DNA of 64,000 nucleotides from Cliona cf. orientalis. Its lineage: Eukaryota; Porifera; Demospongiae; Clionaida; Clionaidae. The stretch spans positions 2,666,001 through 2,730,000 of the forward strand of contig OZ005705.1 in assembly GCA_963930775.1 (NCBI GenBank), read 5' to 3'. The notes below the pieces were generated by a model. The model was not told where the DNA came from. It saw only the letters and a program-made list of their open reading frames with translations, and searched no databases. The position numbers and the translations under genes were made by a program. Shown piece by piece: positions 44,605-56,670 of this stretch. How positions within the stretch are numbered: position 1 is the stretch's first letter; every line of letters starts with the position of its first letter.

Positions 44605-45444
44605 TCATGAAAGAATGTGTATCACATCAACGCTACTGACAACAAAACAGAGCCTGTCGTATTTGAGGTACTCACAATCCGTTGCACTATGCTGCAGCAA
44701 TTTGGAACTCTCAATAAATAAATGTATCCCCCACCCCATGCTCTTCTCTCGATCGGTCACTTGACCCGAGTTGACCAATGGCGTGTCGTCGTTGTACTCA
44801 ATAGTACCTTCAAAGTGGTTGTGATCACCACGTTCATTTAGCAGCTTAATCTTTATCAGTCCACGAAATGGCCATTTGAGTTGCTCATCGTATTCACCAC
44901 GTAGTAGATGAGCTAGCACAGAGACGTGAGTACCCTCCCCAACGCTGCTCCCTGCAACATCCACCTCAATGCACAGCTTGTACCCTTGGGTATGGGAGTA
45001 GAAAGGTGGGCTAAACCACTTCAGCGCATTCTTCTTCAGATGGGAATAGTTTTCCACTGTAAAATAGAAGGGGATCACAGAACCCAAGAAACCTTGATTA
45101 GGTATCTCGCTGATGTTTCCATTGAGTTTGAGTTGCCCCTGCACCTCTGGTGGGATCACCATGGTCTCGTGGAGCGAATGCGGGCGCCGCTTCGAGCTCT
45201 TCAGGCTTTTCACTCTGCAGTACATGTCGGGAGAGGCTGCAGCTGGTAGGGAGCCCGTGGATGGATCTGGCTGCGTTAGTTTCACTATATCCAGTTCTTT
45301 CTTGATGGCCAGCAACTCGGATTCGTGCGCTCGTTCTCTCTGTTCACATAGTTTGCGCATCTCTAACAGTTCGCGCCTGAGCGAATCATTTTCTTTCACT
45401 AGCTTTCCAACCTTTGCCGTCAAGTCTCCTATCTTTGCGTCCAT
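44605..45444 (-). CDS. TRAF/MATH-domain protein with N-terminal coiled coil
   Basis: Single-exon ORF of 279 codons on the minus strand. Residues 1-55 form a heptad-like coiled coil (IGDLTAKVGKLVKENDSLRR), and residues about 120-275 form a MATH/TRAF-C domain: KWFSPPFYSHTQGYKLCIEV, then GEGTHVSVLAHLLRGEYDEQ, LKWPFRG, and the end YLKYDRLCFVV. TRAF-C domains trimerise and bind receptor tails upstream of NF-kB and JNK signalling. The RING and TRAF zinc fingers of classical TRAFs are missing, so it resembles TRAF1-like or adaptor forms. It diverges from CAMSAP with 245 bp between starts. The single ATG fits; no intron is needed. Confidence 0.85.
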   Translation of the reverse strand: MDAKIGDLTAKVGKLVKENDSLRRELLEMRKLCEQRERAHESELLAIKKELDIVKLTQPDPSTGSLPAAASPDMYCRVKSLKSSKRRPHSLHETMVIPPEVQGQLKLNGNISEIPNQGFLGSVIPFYFTVENYSHLKKNALKWFSPPFYSHTQGYKLCIEVDVAGSSVGEGTHVSVLAHLLRGEYDEQLKWPFRGLIKIKLLNERGDHNHFEGTIEYNDDTPLVNSGQVTDREKSMGWGIHLFIESSKLLQHSATDCEYLKYDRLCFVVSSVDVIHILS

Positions 45445-45689
45445 ATTGCATTCGAAAGTATTATGTATTCAACTGCGATAGCGCTGCGGTACCTAGCGCT
45501 AAGCTACCTGCGCTAGTTCCGCGATCAATCGCTCATTCTACCGATGGTCGCATGTTCGGGGGTTCCCCTAACGCGCGCGGTCAAACGGGGGTGGAGCACC
45601 TATTGGTCATGTGACACACGTTTCCGTGGCAACTTGGCAATTATCATTCAAACACACACGACACATTCACTGCAAGCAAGGACAATGAC
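45445..45689. promoter_or_regulatory. Divergent promoter region between the TRAF-like gene and CAMSAP
   Basis: A 245-bp GC-rich spacer with 'gcgcgcggtc', an inverted CCAAT-type box (cctattggtca, about 45599) and an E-box-like 'catgtgac'. Bidirectional use is inferred from the gene orientation. Confidence 0.55.
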
Positions 45690-48600
45690 ATGACGGACTA
45701 CTTGAAGGTCAGTTCACTAAAATGATTAAGCATGCCAGGCTTCGAACTTTACATAATAATAATATTATGTGCTCCGAGTCTCGTCATCCCTGATCATAAA
45801 CATGTTTCTTGCCCCCCAGGAGAAGCTGTGTTGTTCCCTGAGGTGGTTATCGAGTTTGGTGCCACCCAAGCAGCTCCAGGAGGAGGTGGACACTAGCAGC
45901 GGGACAAGCGAGCGTGTTACAGTGAAACAGCTACTCCTTAGCCCCTACCAAAGAAGCACAGTGAAAGGAGAAGTCATTCACCTACTGACCTCCCCCAATC
46001 TGTACATCTGTGCGCATGGGTCCATTATCCCCAATGAGCAGCTGGAAGGTGATAACACATTCTGGCCTCTCATTCAAAGCTTGGCTAAGCGAGGCATATA
46101 TGTACTGGATGAGGATGAATCAGTGGTCAACCATTCTGTGCTTGCACAGAGAGACCCTTTTAAACAAGTAGGCTTCCAATTGCAACAGCAATAAATGATG
46201 TTGCCTTTGTACGTGTTCTTATTTTCTGTAGAAAAGCCATTTGGCTCTATTGGATGCCCTGATGACTCTTTATGCTTCTAGTATTGTCACTATTGAGCGA
46301 ATGGTTAGGACAGTCAGGTAAGCACAATATCTTGTATACCCTCAACTTGATACAATTAATTAGCCCTTGTTATGGCTGTATTGTATGTTATTGCATGGAT
46401 TTATTATTTGCAAATGTCAGATCTTCAACCCTGCACATAATATGCATACTTTATACAGTTGCAAACGTAGGGGGGTAAACTCACAATTAGCATTAATTAA
46501 TGGATATTTGCAATTAAAATCTATCCTATGGTTACCTCAAATTGGCTTGTGACAAAACTGACGGTTGAAATGCTGAATTTGCTGAGCCTTGCTTATTAGT
46601 GACAAACCCATTTACTTTTCTCAGGTCTATATCAAGTTTCAATGCATCCCGTGAGTTACCCAGCAATGTGGAGGACTCTCTGATACTCTGGCTGAATAAG
46701 GTGTCAGAGGCTATCTGCCAGCTCAGGAAAGAGGAGACCACAGCTCTTCTCCTGGACCCTGACCCCACCCAACGAAGGAGGAATAAGGCCAAGTTGATGA
46801 ATCAGCCAGGTATGCGCATTCCTCGGATTGATCAGCTGGGAGCCGGCATCGCTGATGGCCAGTGTCTAGCAGCACTCATCCTACACTACCACCATGATTC
46901 AGCTAAGCCTTCAGGTATAGCATGTTCGTGTTATTTAATATCATACACTCGGTGATGGGTTATTATTATAGATAATCCTCGAACTCACACCCTTTACATG
47001 TAACCATAGACATTAGATATAACTGTGGCCCAAGGTGCATTACATGTATGGCTCAAATTTGAGAGCTCATTCATACATGTACATAATACTATTGAAGACT
47101 GTACGATAGATGTGGAATGTGGGCTGAGATACAATGTACCTATGTGTAAATGACTTATCTGGTTTAACTGTATCTTCTTCTTGTTAGATTTCCACTTTGG
47201 AGAGCGTCAACTGACTAAGCAACAGTGCTTGCAGAACCTAACCAGAACTGAGGAGATATACAGCAGCATTCTCTCTCCTGGTGCCTTTCACCTCAGTCCA
47301 GGGGAGATCCTAAAGTGGTCCCAGTCCAGAATTCTAGACTGCAACATCCAGGCCTTACTAGCACATCTGTACCACTGCTTTGAGATTTGTGCAAATCGAT
47401 ACAGTCATACCAAGCAATTGAAAAGTAGTTCTGATGGTCAACTCACAACTAATAGGAGTCACGAGGATACTGGCAGTCTATCAAGAAGACAAAATCTACT
47501 CAGAAGAAGTAAATTATTATCCAAAGGTACAAACAACACACAAAAGGTTGGATCACTACCACAGACGCAGCTGCACTCATTCAGTACAAGTGATCTGAAT
47601 CCTTCAAGAATCCTCACATCTCAGCGAAAAGTGAGGCCACTAGTGGTGGACACACAAGCAGATGTTGCCTCGAACCAAAGCCTCTCCTCATTTTCAGCTT
47701 CTGCTCTGGTTCCTGATACCAAGGAGGTTCATAAGTCACATTCAAGTGTCCAACCATCAACTACTGTATTCAAAGCTCCCATAAGAAGCTCACTTTCAGT
47801 CTCGCAAGCTGCTGCTCTGTCTCACTTTGACAGACGGTCAATGAAGCTAGGGAAGGGACCCCACACCCAATCTTCCCCTGCTCTTCATGTCAGCACCACT
47901 CTCCCCAACCTACCACAGCCTTCCAAACGAAACATCATCACTGCATCTACGGACAATCTCATGATTCGAGAACAGATGCTGGCTAGTAAGCCAAAGCACA
48001 CTACTTCAACTACAGCTAATGCATCGAGTTCCCTAAAGCCTAAAAGCTTAACAGTACCCACTCAGCCCCTCAGTTCTCACAGTGCTAGTGACATCAGTGG
48101 TGGCAGTGATGATGAGTTCTCCGCATCGTCTCCAGGAGCAGATGTCAGTGGAAACTGTACCACCAGTTGGAATGCAGCAACAACAGAGAAGACATTTCCT
48201 TGTGGTGAAATACAGGAGCAGGATCATCCTTACCAACCTCCTGATGTGGAAGCAGTTGACTTTAATACCAGAGCTATGCCCCCACCGCATTTATTGCAAC
48301 TCGAGTCAGAGCCTCAAGAAATAGCCAGGAGAAGCTTTACCTTGGATAAGCAACACACCATAGCCACTGCTAGTGCTGCTGGTCTGCCTATCATTGGAAG
48401 TGGTAAAGATTTTGATCACCAGCGGGAAACGGAACCTCTCCATGTCTGTCATGTTGACATAAAGGAGACGCCATCTCAGCTAAGAGAAGAGGAGCCCCTG
48501 GATGATTATTCAACTCCATCAAGATGCCACCCACCTATTCAAGATAAGGCCAGATCCGCTTCTTCGAGTTCATCCAGCCCCACTGTTATGTGCTTGGTAG

Positions 48601-50848
48601 TCTATTCTGACCCACAAGATGATCATGCAGGAGCTGAGGCTAAGGGAGAATTAGTACCCAGCGTACCAGCATCGATAGTGGAGCAGCTTCGATTGGTGTT
48701 GAGCGCTTGCAAGAATACAAACACCATGCACGAGAGAAATATGCTGACAAAGCAACAGCAGCTTAGACAAAAGGTGCATCTCTCCTATGTGAATAAGGTC
48801 AAGGAGAGAAAACCACCCAGCTCCACCCACACTGGTGCAACTGCAAGGTCACATCGCAAGCAAGTGGCGGTTACGAGGGAAAACCAAAATGACTCGTACA
48901 AAACTATAACTCCAACTAACACCACTCATGTTATCGTCCCACGTGAGCCACCTGCGCATTCTGTAACTCGTATAATATCCCAACCAGAGTCAAGTGGTAG
49001 TATGGGGAACTCGAGACCTAGAGACACTGGCATACTGCTGCCACAGAGCAGTACTGCTAAGAAACTACCACAGCCTCTGAAAGAGCTCCACCTATCACCA
49101 ATAGGCCAGTCAAGGGTACTCAGGGCAGAGGACGAGAGAAAACTTTACAGCCTAGTCCCCGAAAGATCACAACCTAATCCATGGATTGAGGTAACTGCTG
49201 CTGGCAAGGGGCAACAACCAGATACGGTAAGATTTGAAACACACGATGAGCCCATTAAATTTTGTTTCATGTACATTGATATGCTTGAAATTTCAGATTA
49301 CTCAAGAAGAAGTGCGGCGTAGAAAGGAGCTCCAAATGAGAACACGGCTGGAGGAGAGGGAGAGGAACAGAAGAAAGGACATGGAAAAAAGAAGAAAGGA
49401 GCAAACTAAAAGACGGTATGGACTTCAGTATACCGTGATGTAAGAATGAATGTATTCACACAAGTGATGTTTTCCCCCTTGGTTTAAAGTCATAAAGGGT
49501 ATACATATACTAGGAAAGTGAGCATTCTAAACTTTACCATAATAATAATAATATAATGTGATTCAGATAGTAATGTATTATGGTGATAATATTTTCATAT
49601 GCATGTACATAGGACTGTGCAGCAGCCACTGGGTGCCACTGACAATAGTGCTCCAGGCACAACAGCTGGTGCTACTGGTGCAGCACTCACATCAATACCA
49701 GCTGATGGAGATACTCTACACTTCAAGCTCTCCTCTCATGACTTGCATCAGGAAGAGAGCTCACCCCAGATCCACTCAAGGCCTAGTAGCAGTAACACTG
49801 TCTCCCAACAGCACTCTGCTGCAGCCGCCCCCACCCCCACCCCCACCCCAGCACACAGCAGGCAGTACCTCAACTACAATGGACCAGACCTCTATGTTAA
49901 ACCACAGTCCAAGTCTAACAAGAAGATCATTAAGAATGCTCTGTGCCATGTGTGCCTGGCAGGGGAAGTCAACCTCTCACTCAAGCAACGAGCACTGGCA
50001 GTAAGTGCGAGTACTGTCTTTCACATTAAGCAAAAATTGCAGCCTCGATCATGTCCTTACATATACGTAAAATCTTACCAAAGCTAAAGTTACTGCTCAC
50101 TGAAGATATACTCATTATATACAATTTATGTTTCTGTAGGAACTGGAGTCAACCACTGCTGATCATGTCCTAATTCTTTTCCGAGACACAGTTGGATTCA
50201 AATTCAGAGGCCTCTACTCTTTCATTCCTGATACAAAATATGTAAGCAAACTACCGTACATGATATCATGCTTAAAGATACACTTGTGCAACACACTCAG
50301 ATTACCAAGATATTTGGCAATGGACCTAAGGTGATCAAGGAGAGTATGATGTCCCACCTCCACAAGTGAGTGCACTAGTTGTGTGTGTACAAGACATTGG
50401 TTGTACATACTCAATCTTTATGTAAGTCAAGGTGCTCATGCGTTATTATAGGTACAAGTCAGTGTAATACCATAATAATAATAATAATTATGCCACCTGC
50501 TCTCATTGGTGAAATATTATTTGTCCATTGTTAATGATTACACTGAAGACATGGTGACCTTTACCATGTTGTGCAAATTTATTCCACCAAATATTTTTGA
50601 CTATAATAATATTATGGTGCCATTATTAAGCATGTATTACCGAGTATTCTAAAAATTGATGACTGGAAATATTAAATAAGACCACCAATTATTCTTGTGC
50701 CTACCTTCCATTATTATAATAATACTGTAGGTACAACTCGGGGCTTAAGGAGTTTCGTGAGATTCCAAGTAGGTCATTTTCTATCTCAGTGGATGCACTG
50801 ACAATCAAAAACCAACACTGGGCAAGAAAATCAACTCATAAACTATAG
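45690..50848 (+). CDS. CAMSAP: Calmodulin-regulated spectrin-associated protein (CAMSAP/Patronin)
   Basis: Ten exons: 45690-45707 (18 bp), 45820-46167, 46232-46317, 46625-46914, 47188-49226, 49297-49415, 49613-50000, 50140-50241, 50301-50365, 50731-50848; 3573 bp, 1190 codons, phases fit. CAMSAPs cap and protect microtubule minus ends. The N-terminal region (about residues 1-320) has the CAMSAP-type calponin-homology domain (GAGIADGQCLAALILHYHH, later LAHLYHCFEI). The large fifth exon is a Ser/Thr-rich disordered linker. Exon 6 encodes a charged coiled coil (EEVRRRKELQMRTRLEERER). The end is the CKK microtubule-binding domain: NKKIIKNALCHVCLAGEVNL, LILFRDTVGFKFRGLYSFIP, ITKIFGNGPKVIKESMMSHL, SISVDALTIKNQHWARK. 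The CKK domain is a metazoan hallmark. An upstream ATG at 45685 stops after two codons. Confidence 0.96.
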
Positions 50849-51224
50849 CCACAGACTGACTCATTTCTAAATGTGAATTTCCAATGCATAAATTGCTCAG
50901 CGGGCTAGGGCCAATAGATTTTGTGTGGTACTGTCCAATAATAATTGTCCAAATGAAATTGAACATGTTGGAAAATTTGGGGGGGGGGGGGGGGGGGGGG
51001 CGTTGAGATGCATAGTACTGAGGGGAATTTTTACCTAAATCGCTGGTAGGGATATTTACAACAGGGAGTGAGTATGGTGTAAGGACTGTATGCAAGTACT
51101 ATACTCAGAGGCACAACCAGCCGGCGCATTAATTGGTGTAAGTATTATTTCCTGGAGCCAAGTTATGAACTCTTCAACAATCATGTGGTGTTGGCACTCA
51201 AAGTCCAACCTGGACCCCACCATG

Positions 51225-51400
51225 GTACTGTTGAGGGACAGATATTAAATTTTTTTGCCACCCCAACCAAACCCAGGTACAATAATGGGCTAAAGCAACT
51301 TGCTCAAGATCATAAGAATAAGGCCCACGTGGGAATTGAACCACAAACCCAAGGATTGGAAGCCAAAGACCTGAACCAGTATAATTTGTGGAACTCAACA
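51225..51400 (-). mobile_element. tRNA-related SINE-like repeat
   Basis: On the minus strand, 'gtggttcaattcccacg' resembles a tRNA T-arm/B box (GGTTCRANNCC), and the tail 'gatcttgagcaagttgctttagcccat...tgtacctggg' is of the kind found in tRNA-derived SINEs of many animals. The head and A box are not clearly preserved and no poly-A tail is obvious. Confidence 0.45.
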
Positions 51401-51536
51401 ATGATTATGCTTGTTGGTAGTTGCCTAGCAACCAAAGTTTTTATAGGCAATTTTCCGGCTATGGGAAGGGGTTGGGTCATCATAAAGTAGGCCAATGATG
51501 AACAGAAGTCAACTACCAATAAAAATTAATAGTTAT

Positions 51537-51594
51537 GTGACAGTAATTGGGTGCATGAGATGCATGGTCGAATGCACCCCAATTACTGTCAGAT
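51537..51594. repeat. Hairpin with about 19-bp arms
   Basis: TGACAGTAATTGGGTGCAT pairs with ATGCACCCCAATTACTGTCA across a 'gagatgcatggtcga' loop, with one bulge. It lies between convergent gene ends; it could be a MITE or a structured 3' RNA end. Confidence 0.6.
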
Positions 51595-51796
51595 AACTAC
51601 TATAATAATTACACGTTTGGGTTAATACAGCTATAAAGCTAACCATAATTGATTAATCACCTCTAGTTCCAGTACCACCAATAATATTATTATCAATTGA
51701 ACACATAAAAGGTACGTCATATAGTTCCATCATATATTACAGTTATTAATAACAGTCAGTGGTATTACACAGCACACACAATGTCATGCACATAAC

Positions 51797-54700
51797 CTAG
51801 CCCCACATAAGGTTAAGTTGTCCGTCCATTTTGATACCAATGTTATCTAGCTGCAGCACCTGGGTACTGCGATCATAGGTGTAGTTATTGGCGGTCACTC
51901 CATTCAGTTTAACCATAGTAGGCTGGATGGGCACTCCAAGGATCGTTATGGTACCCAGAGGAGGAAGATTTGCTGAAGCATAACCCTGGAAATAGGAGTA
52001 TAAAAATTATTACAGCAGTTGTAAACTAGAGTACATATGTACCCTACTGTTTCAACCCAAACCCTAACCCCTACCCTCTACATAATCCATACAGAATCTG
52101 TTAGCAATTAATCAACATGCTTACTGCAGGCTCAAGCTTTCTGCTCATGCACACAAATAAGGGCCATCAATAAGTACACGGTTGCATATTGGTCATAATC
52201 ATCATGCTCTTATCCTCGCGCAAATCAGCAATGCAGGCCACTGCTGCTCAGACTGATATTGTTCTGGTGGGGTTAGTTGGAAAAAGGGTATATTAGCCTC
52301 TAAAAATTTGACCAAGCTCGAGCAATATCATTATTTGCACACCGAATTTTTAGGGGTAAAGTATTACTGTCTATCAGTTTTTTGGCACAAAAAATCGCCT
52401 CGTATCAGCATCTATAGTAGGCATCACGACTCATGAGCATAACAAATCCATCAAAATTGGTGAAAACTGGCTTCACTATACTTCAAACCGTTTGGGATGG
52501 CCCATGAGCTTGACAAATATTGCACGCCTGTTGACAGTGACATGATTTCTGTATACCGTATTTCTTCTGGTGCACGTACACGGGGTAAAAACAGTATGGA
52601 TATTCAGACTACCAACTTACTGTTCCATTGACGGTTGCACTTAAAACATTCTCTGAGACAGTATACTGGACATATGTGTAACTGAAGTATGATAATAACA
52701 ATTAATAATATTATATTAATGAAAATGCAAAGTGGAAGATCCCATGCCTTACCTCTTGATATCAATGGAGAGTCCATCATCCAGGAAGAGGTCGCCACTG
52801 GCCTCTCCAATCCCATCAAGCACCACTAGAAGAGAGTAGTCATTTTTCCTACTCTTTGTAGTGGTGTTGCCAGGTTTCTGCATCGGGATAACTGTGCCAC
52901 CACGAAGGTGGACCTGTGGGGAGCAATAGATCAGCTTTATCATCAAATTAACCTTGCACACAAACTAGTAGGTACACTCATCTACGGTGGCCGAGAAGGA
53001 CACTGCCGCGGCGGCCAAAGCCGCCGTTGGCCGCCAAAGGGCTGCCCATCGGCTGCGGCTGGCCGCCGCGGCTCAGCCGCGCCCGCCAATCTGTTTGAAA
53101 ATCGATTCTCTAGCTTACAACCGGTTAATTAGACTATTATCGCAAGCGGTCAGTTTGTCAGTCTGTCTTTGTCATTTGATATGCATAGGCATCTGGGCAC
53201 AGTGGGTTATAACGGCGATCAAATACAACAGAGAAACGGACTCGGCCTCGTTTGGATTCGATCGATACTGGGTAAAGGGGCTAAAATGTTTGTTGGTCAC
53301 TCCTATCAACCGTGTGCTTTCTGCCCATGCGCACGCAGTACTACCGTATAGCGGGAAATTTTCGTATGGTGCTAATTTTCGTATATTTCGTATGCTCCAT
53401 CCCTTATACGAAAATAAAAACTGCGAAAATTTGAACGTACGAATTTTTTTCCTTTCGTGCGTGACCTTTGACCTATACGCGCCACACGCGGTCGCTAGCT
53501 GGAGGTGCTAAATGCAAGGCTAGCTCACTGAATGTCTCTTTATCGATTCTTTGCCAAGGCGTTGAAACGAAGTGACCTTTCTGATTCCAGTGGACCGCTA
53601 TCGGCATCGATTACGATCAGTGATGCTAGCGTTACCGTATACCGCACGTAAGTGAGAGCGCTACCAGCTGCGCATGCGCGCAATCTCCCGCAGCAAGCAT
53701 ACGAAATTTAAAAATACGAAAATTTATTCTAAGGGTGTTTTGGCCGATCATACGAAAATTAGCACCAATGAAAATTTCCCGCTATACGGTAACTTACCAG
53801 CCCACGCCCACCGCAGCGTTTAAGCGCACGCTTTCGATCTCTACTAAGCACGAAAACGATCACCACTGATAAAGAAAGGGCGGGGGTCACATAAACCTTT
53901 CTCTCTCGATTATCCCCACCGCAGCGTTTAGTTATTAATAATTATTTTTCTGACAAACATGTGGAGGGCTGAATTCCCGAGTAAATGCAATGATCTAGAC
54001 CACACCTAACGTTGTCCAGTTAATCATTCGTGAATGAATATAGATTTTAAAGTTTTTGGCGCGGCTGAGCCGCGGCGGCCAGCCGCAGCCGATGGGCGGC
54101 CCTTTGGCGGCCAACGGCGGCTTTTCGGGCGGCCTCAACGCGGCTTGGGCCGCCGCGGCAGTGTCCTTCTCGGCCACCGTACTCATCTCATGCCAACCCA
54201 GTAGTTAGCAGTTATGTAGTGTATAATCAGCTGTATACAAGTCTTGACAGTGTGACTAAATTGGTTATCCCAATTTCTCACCCAATTCCAACCTTTTGTG
54301 TTTGCTACAAAATAGCGCCTAAAACTAATCTGTCAGAGCAATTACAGCCTTTATCAATCAGCAGCAGCAGCTACATGCAAAATGCTGCTCACTTGTCATT
54401 CTTCCTCTCTGAGAGCTTTCCTATTCAATTGGTCACATGATAAAGGGTTTCTCACTGAGCTTTTATTATTATGAAACCACGGGGAGGGCCCTGTATGCTC
54501 CAGTACTTTTAGAAGGCACTCACTAAGAATGTACAGGCAAAATTTCACTACTGACATGCATACGCCTTACAACACTTAGCTAATAAAACATACCGGGATC
54601 ATATTTATGGGTGTGTAAATTGTCTTAGTTTCTACTCCAGTTGCTGAGGCAACTAGATGTGTGTACCAGTCATACCACTTGCCCTCAGGGAAGTATACAT

Positions 54701-55793
54701 CCAGAGACTTCCCTTGGTCACCTGCATGGTTAACAGGTTTGTCAATAATGCCCACATCTATATGCACAACTTTTGGAGACTGAAATTACTGCAATAATAT
54801 TATAAGGCACCCAAATAATATGCTGTTACAACATAACTATGGTGAGCATTAAACTTAATGGAGAAAATGGTTCTCCATTGGTATTGGCGAAATTTAAACT
54901 TGGCGATCTGAATGCTTACTGCCATAGGTGCGCATGCATTAAGCATTGGCAAGTTTTTAATTTAGCAATCTAAAACCGAATTCACCAAAATACCAAATCA
55001 AAAATCTCACCAAAGTTTCCCCCTATACGGGAATAAACTCATGCACCTTACAGTGAGGGCACAATGTAGAATACACAGCAATCACCAACATATCGTATGG
55101 CAGGTAATTTCGTGGGGTCTAATTTTCGTGGAAAGTCCGAAAAGTCCCTCAAAATTAATTTTCGTGGTTTTAAATTTCGTGACAGCAACCAGTCTAGGGG
55201 CATGGCACTGCTGCATAAGCGATGATGTAATCGCGATCTTCTTTGTTACTAAGCCATACCTAGTACCTACAGAGACTTGGACAAAAGGCATGAGATAGAA
55301 GAATATTAGTGCCGAAGACGCTATCAGCTGGATGACAGTGGCTACTGTTGCTTGCTAACACTGGAAAGTGTTGGCCGTGCTGCCACGAAGTTTGTGGCCA
55401 CGCCCATCATCATGGACTCGTATACGTAGTACCATATTACCGTAGGCATTAATTTTCGTGGGTGGGAAAATATCATGACTGCCAAGTCAACCACGAAAAT
55501 AACGAAAATTACCCGCCATACGGTAGTAACAAATTAAAATCCCTACCTAAATTTAGCTGAGGGCTGATGAGGATGCCACTTCCAACCAGGAACTGTGTGT
55601 CAATGGAGTAGGTCTTTGCGTCTTTGGGGAACTCAAAGAAGAGAGGTCTGACCACAGTGGCAGCTGGAGGATTGAGGCTGTCCACACTGCGATGAGCCTT
55701 GTAGAACAGGGTGTAGTAGTATGGCAGCAGAGAGTAGCGGATACCGAGGACAGTCCTACTGATGTTAGCTACAGATGCCCAGCGATAAGGCTC
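51797..55793 (-). CDS. GH31 alpha-glucosidase, 3' exons only (lysosomal/maltase type)
   Basis: Five exons on the minus strand, in gene order: 55793-55547, 54779-54594, 52913-52753, 52681-52621, 51985-51797 (stop TAG). They cover the last about 280 residues of a family 31 alpha-glucosidase, which releases glucose from alpha-1,4-linked glucans. Recognised parts: EPYRWASVANISRTVLGIRY and YSLLPYYYTLFYKAH (end of the catalytic barrel), FLVGSGILISPQ, LDVYFPEGKWYDWYT, and VHLRGGTVIPMQ with GDLFLDDG in the distal beta domain. The catalytic Asp exons (WxDMNE) should lie at higher coordinates but are not seen in the next 8 kb, which is repeats. The first visible exon ends in phase 1 while the second begins in phase 0, so a small exon may be missing or the gene may be damaged. 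Confidence 0.85.
52984..54180. mobile_element. GC-rich element with long TIRs and an 8-bp TSD
   Basis: Left ACGGTGGCCGAGAAGGACAC and right GTGTCCTTCTCGGCCACCGT are perfect inverted repeats that extend about 110 bp as GGCGGCC-rich arms. The 8-bp direct repeat ACTCATCT flanks both sides (52976-52983 and 54181-54188). The length is 1197 bp, and an unrelated MITE (53342-53791) is nested inside. It sits in an intron of the alpha-glucosidase. The 8-bp TSD fits hAT or P-type superfamilies. No transposase seen. Confidence 0.9.
53342..53791. mobile_element. TACCGTATAGCGGG-family MITE nested in the GC-rich element
   Basis: TIRs TACCGTATAGCGGGAAATTT and its complement bound 450 bp with internal 'ttttcgtatggtgctaattttcgta' and the matching inverse near the right end. 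Same family as 34085-34801. Confidence 0.9.
55091..55525. mobile_element. TACCGTATGGCGGG-like MITE in an alpha-glucosidase intron
   Basis: The left end TATCGTATGGCAGGTAATTT matches the complement of the right end ...AAATTACCCGCCATACGGTA with a few differences, about 435 bp apart. Internal 'aattttcgtgg' and 'ccacgaaaat' motifs occur in inverted orientation. Confidence 0.8.
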
Positions 55794-56019
55794 CTGAAGT
55801 TAATAATAAGTATTTGCAGTGGACCTTTTCTATTACAGTTACACTGTACCTATGGGCTCTGGCAGTAATAAAGTGGTAGCTGCTTAATAGGGTGTTTAAG
55901 GTACCATTAAATTGCGTGGGCGTGAGGTGGGGGATATGACACCTAAACCACATCAAAGTCATTAGGGAGGTGCATGTTGTGTAACCACGCCCTTTTAATT
56001 GCACAGGTCTCAGGGGTGT

Positions 56020-56632
56020 GGCTGCTAGAGCCGGAAGTATTCATTTAATATCCTCCATGGACCGGAAGCCGAGCCGGAAGGGAGGGGCCAGGCCACGCCC
56101 AAAACAGCCCCACCCTGTTCCCCGAGGACCACCATTCTCAATCAAGTGCCTACTAACCACCGGATGTCCACCGGAAGCCCACAATCAATCCCAATTAAAA
56201 CACACAGCTTCCTCAAGGCCAAAACACACACAAACACTGGGAGGCCATTCTGCCACACCGCCCACACAAGAGCTCACCTCATTTCCTGTGTGGGCGGAGT
56301 AACAACACGTCATCGCAACCACATCCGCTTCAAACCATCGTCAGCTTCCGTCCAGCCGTACAGGCCCCTCGATCGCACCGCCGTACAGAGCCTCATTAAC
56401 GGACATGGCCTCACCTTTGACCTGCTGCCACGCCCCCAAAGCCTCCTGGCCGGGTTCAAAGGTCACCACCGCATCCGGGACACGCCCACCTATCGCCGCG
56501 GCCACGTCCCAGGCCCCGATATCCAAGCGCTGGCCTGTGAAGCCACGCCCAATCGGAAGCAATGAAACCTGCATTAACGCACACGCACACACTCCACACA
56601 GTGCCAGGAACACGCCCACATGCTTAATTAGG
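56020..56632. other. GC-rich segment with open frames on both strands
   Basis: About 600 bp of unusually GC-rich DNA (cacgccc, ccggaag motifs) with overlapping ORFs on the plus strand (56018-56302, 56146-56565) and on the minus strand (56619-56341). The minus frame has the more protein-like composition (GRGFTGQRLDIGAWDVAAAI), but no family was recognised. It ends at a poly-T run (about 56634-56656). It may be part of a mobile element or a piece of foreign or unknown gene. Confidence 0.4.
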
Positions 56633-56670
56633 CTTTTTTTTTTTTTTTTTTTTTTTCAAGGTGACCTGAA

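Larger units (their letters stand above)
50849..51796. other. Intergenic region between convergent CAMSAP and alpha-glucosidase genes
   Basis: Contains a poly-G run (about 50980-51000), a SINE-like repeat and a hairpin, listed separately. No coding exon was seen. It must hold both 3' untranslated regions. Confidence 0.55.

Noticed and set aside
50982-51001. Poly-G run as a telomeric or G-quadruplex regulator
   Set aside because: It is a single homopolymer tract in an intergenic region, prone to sequencing error, with no repeated G-tract pattern.
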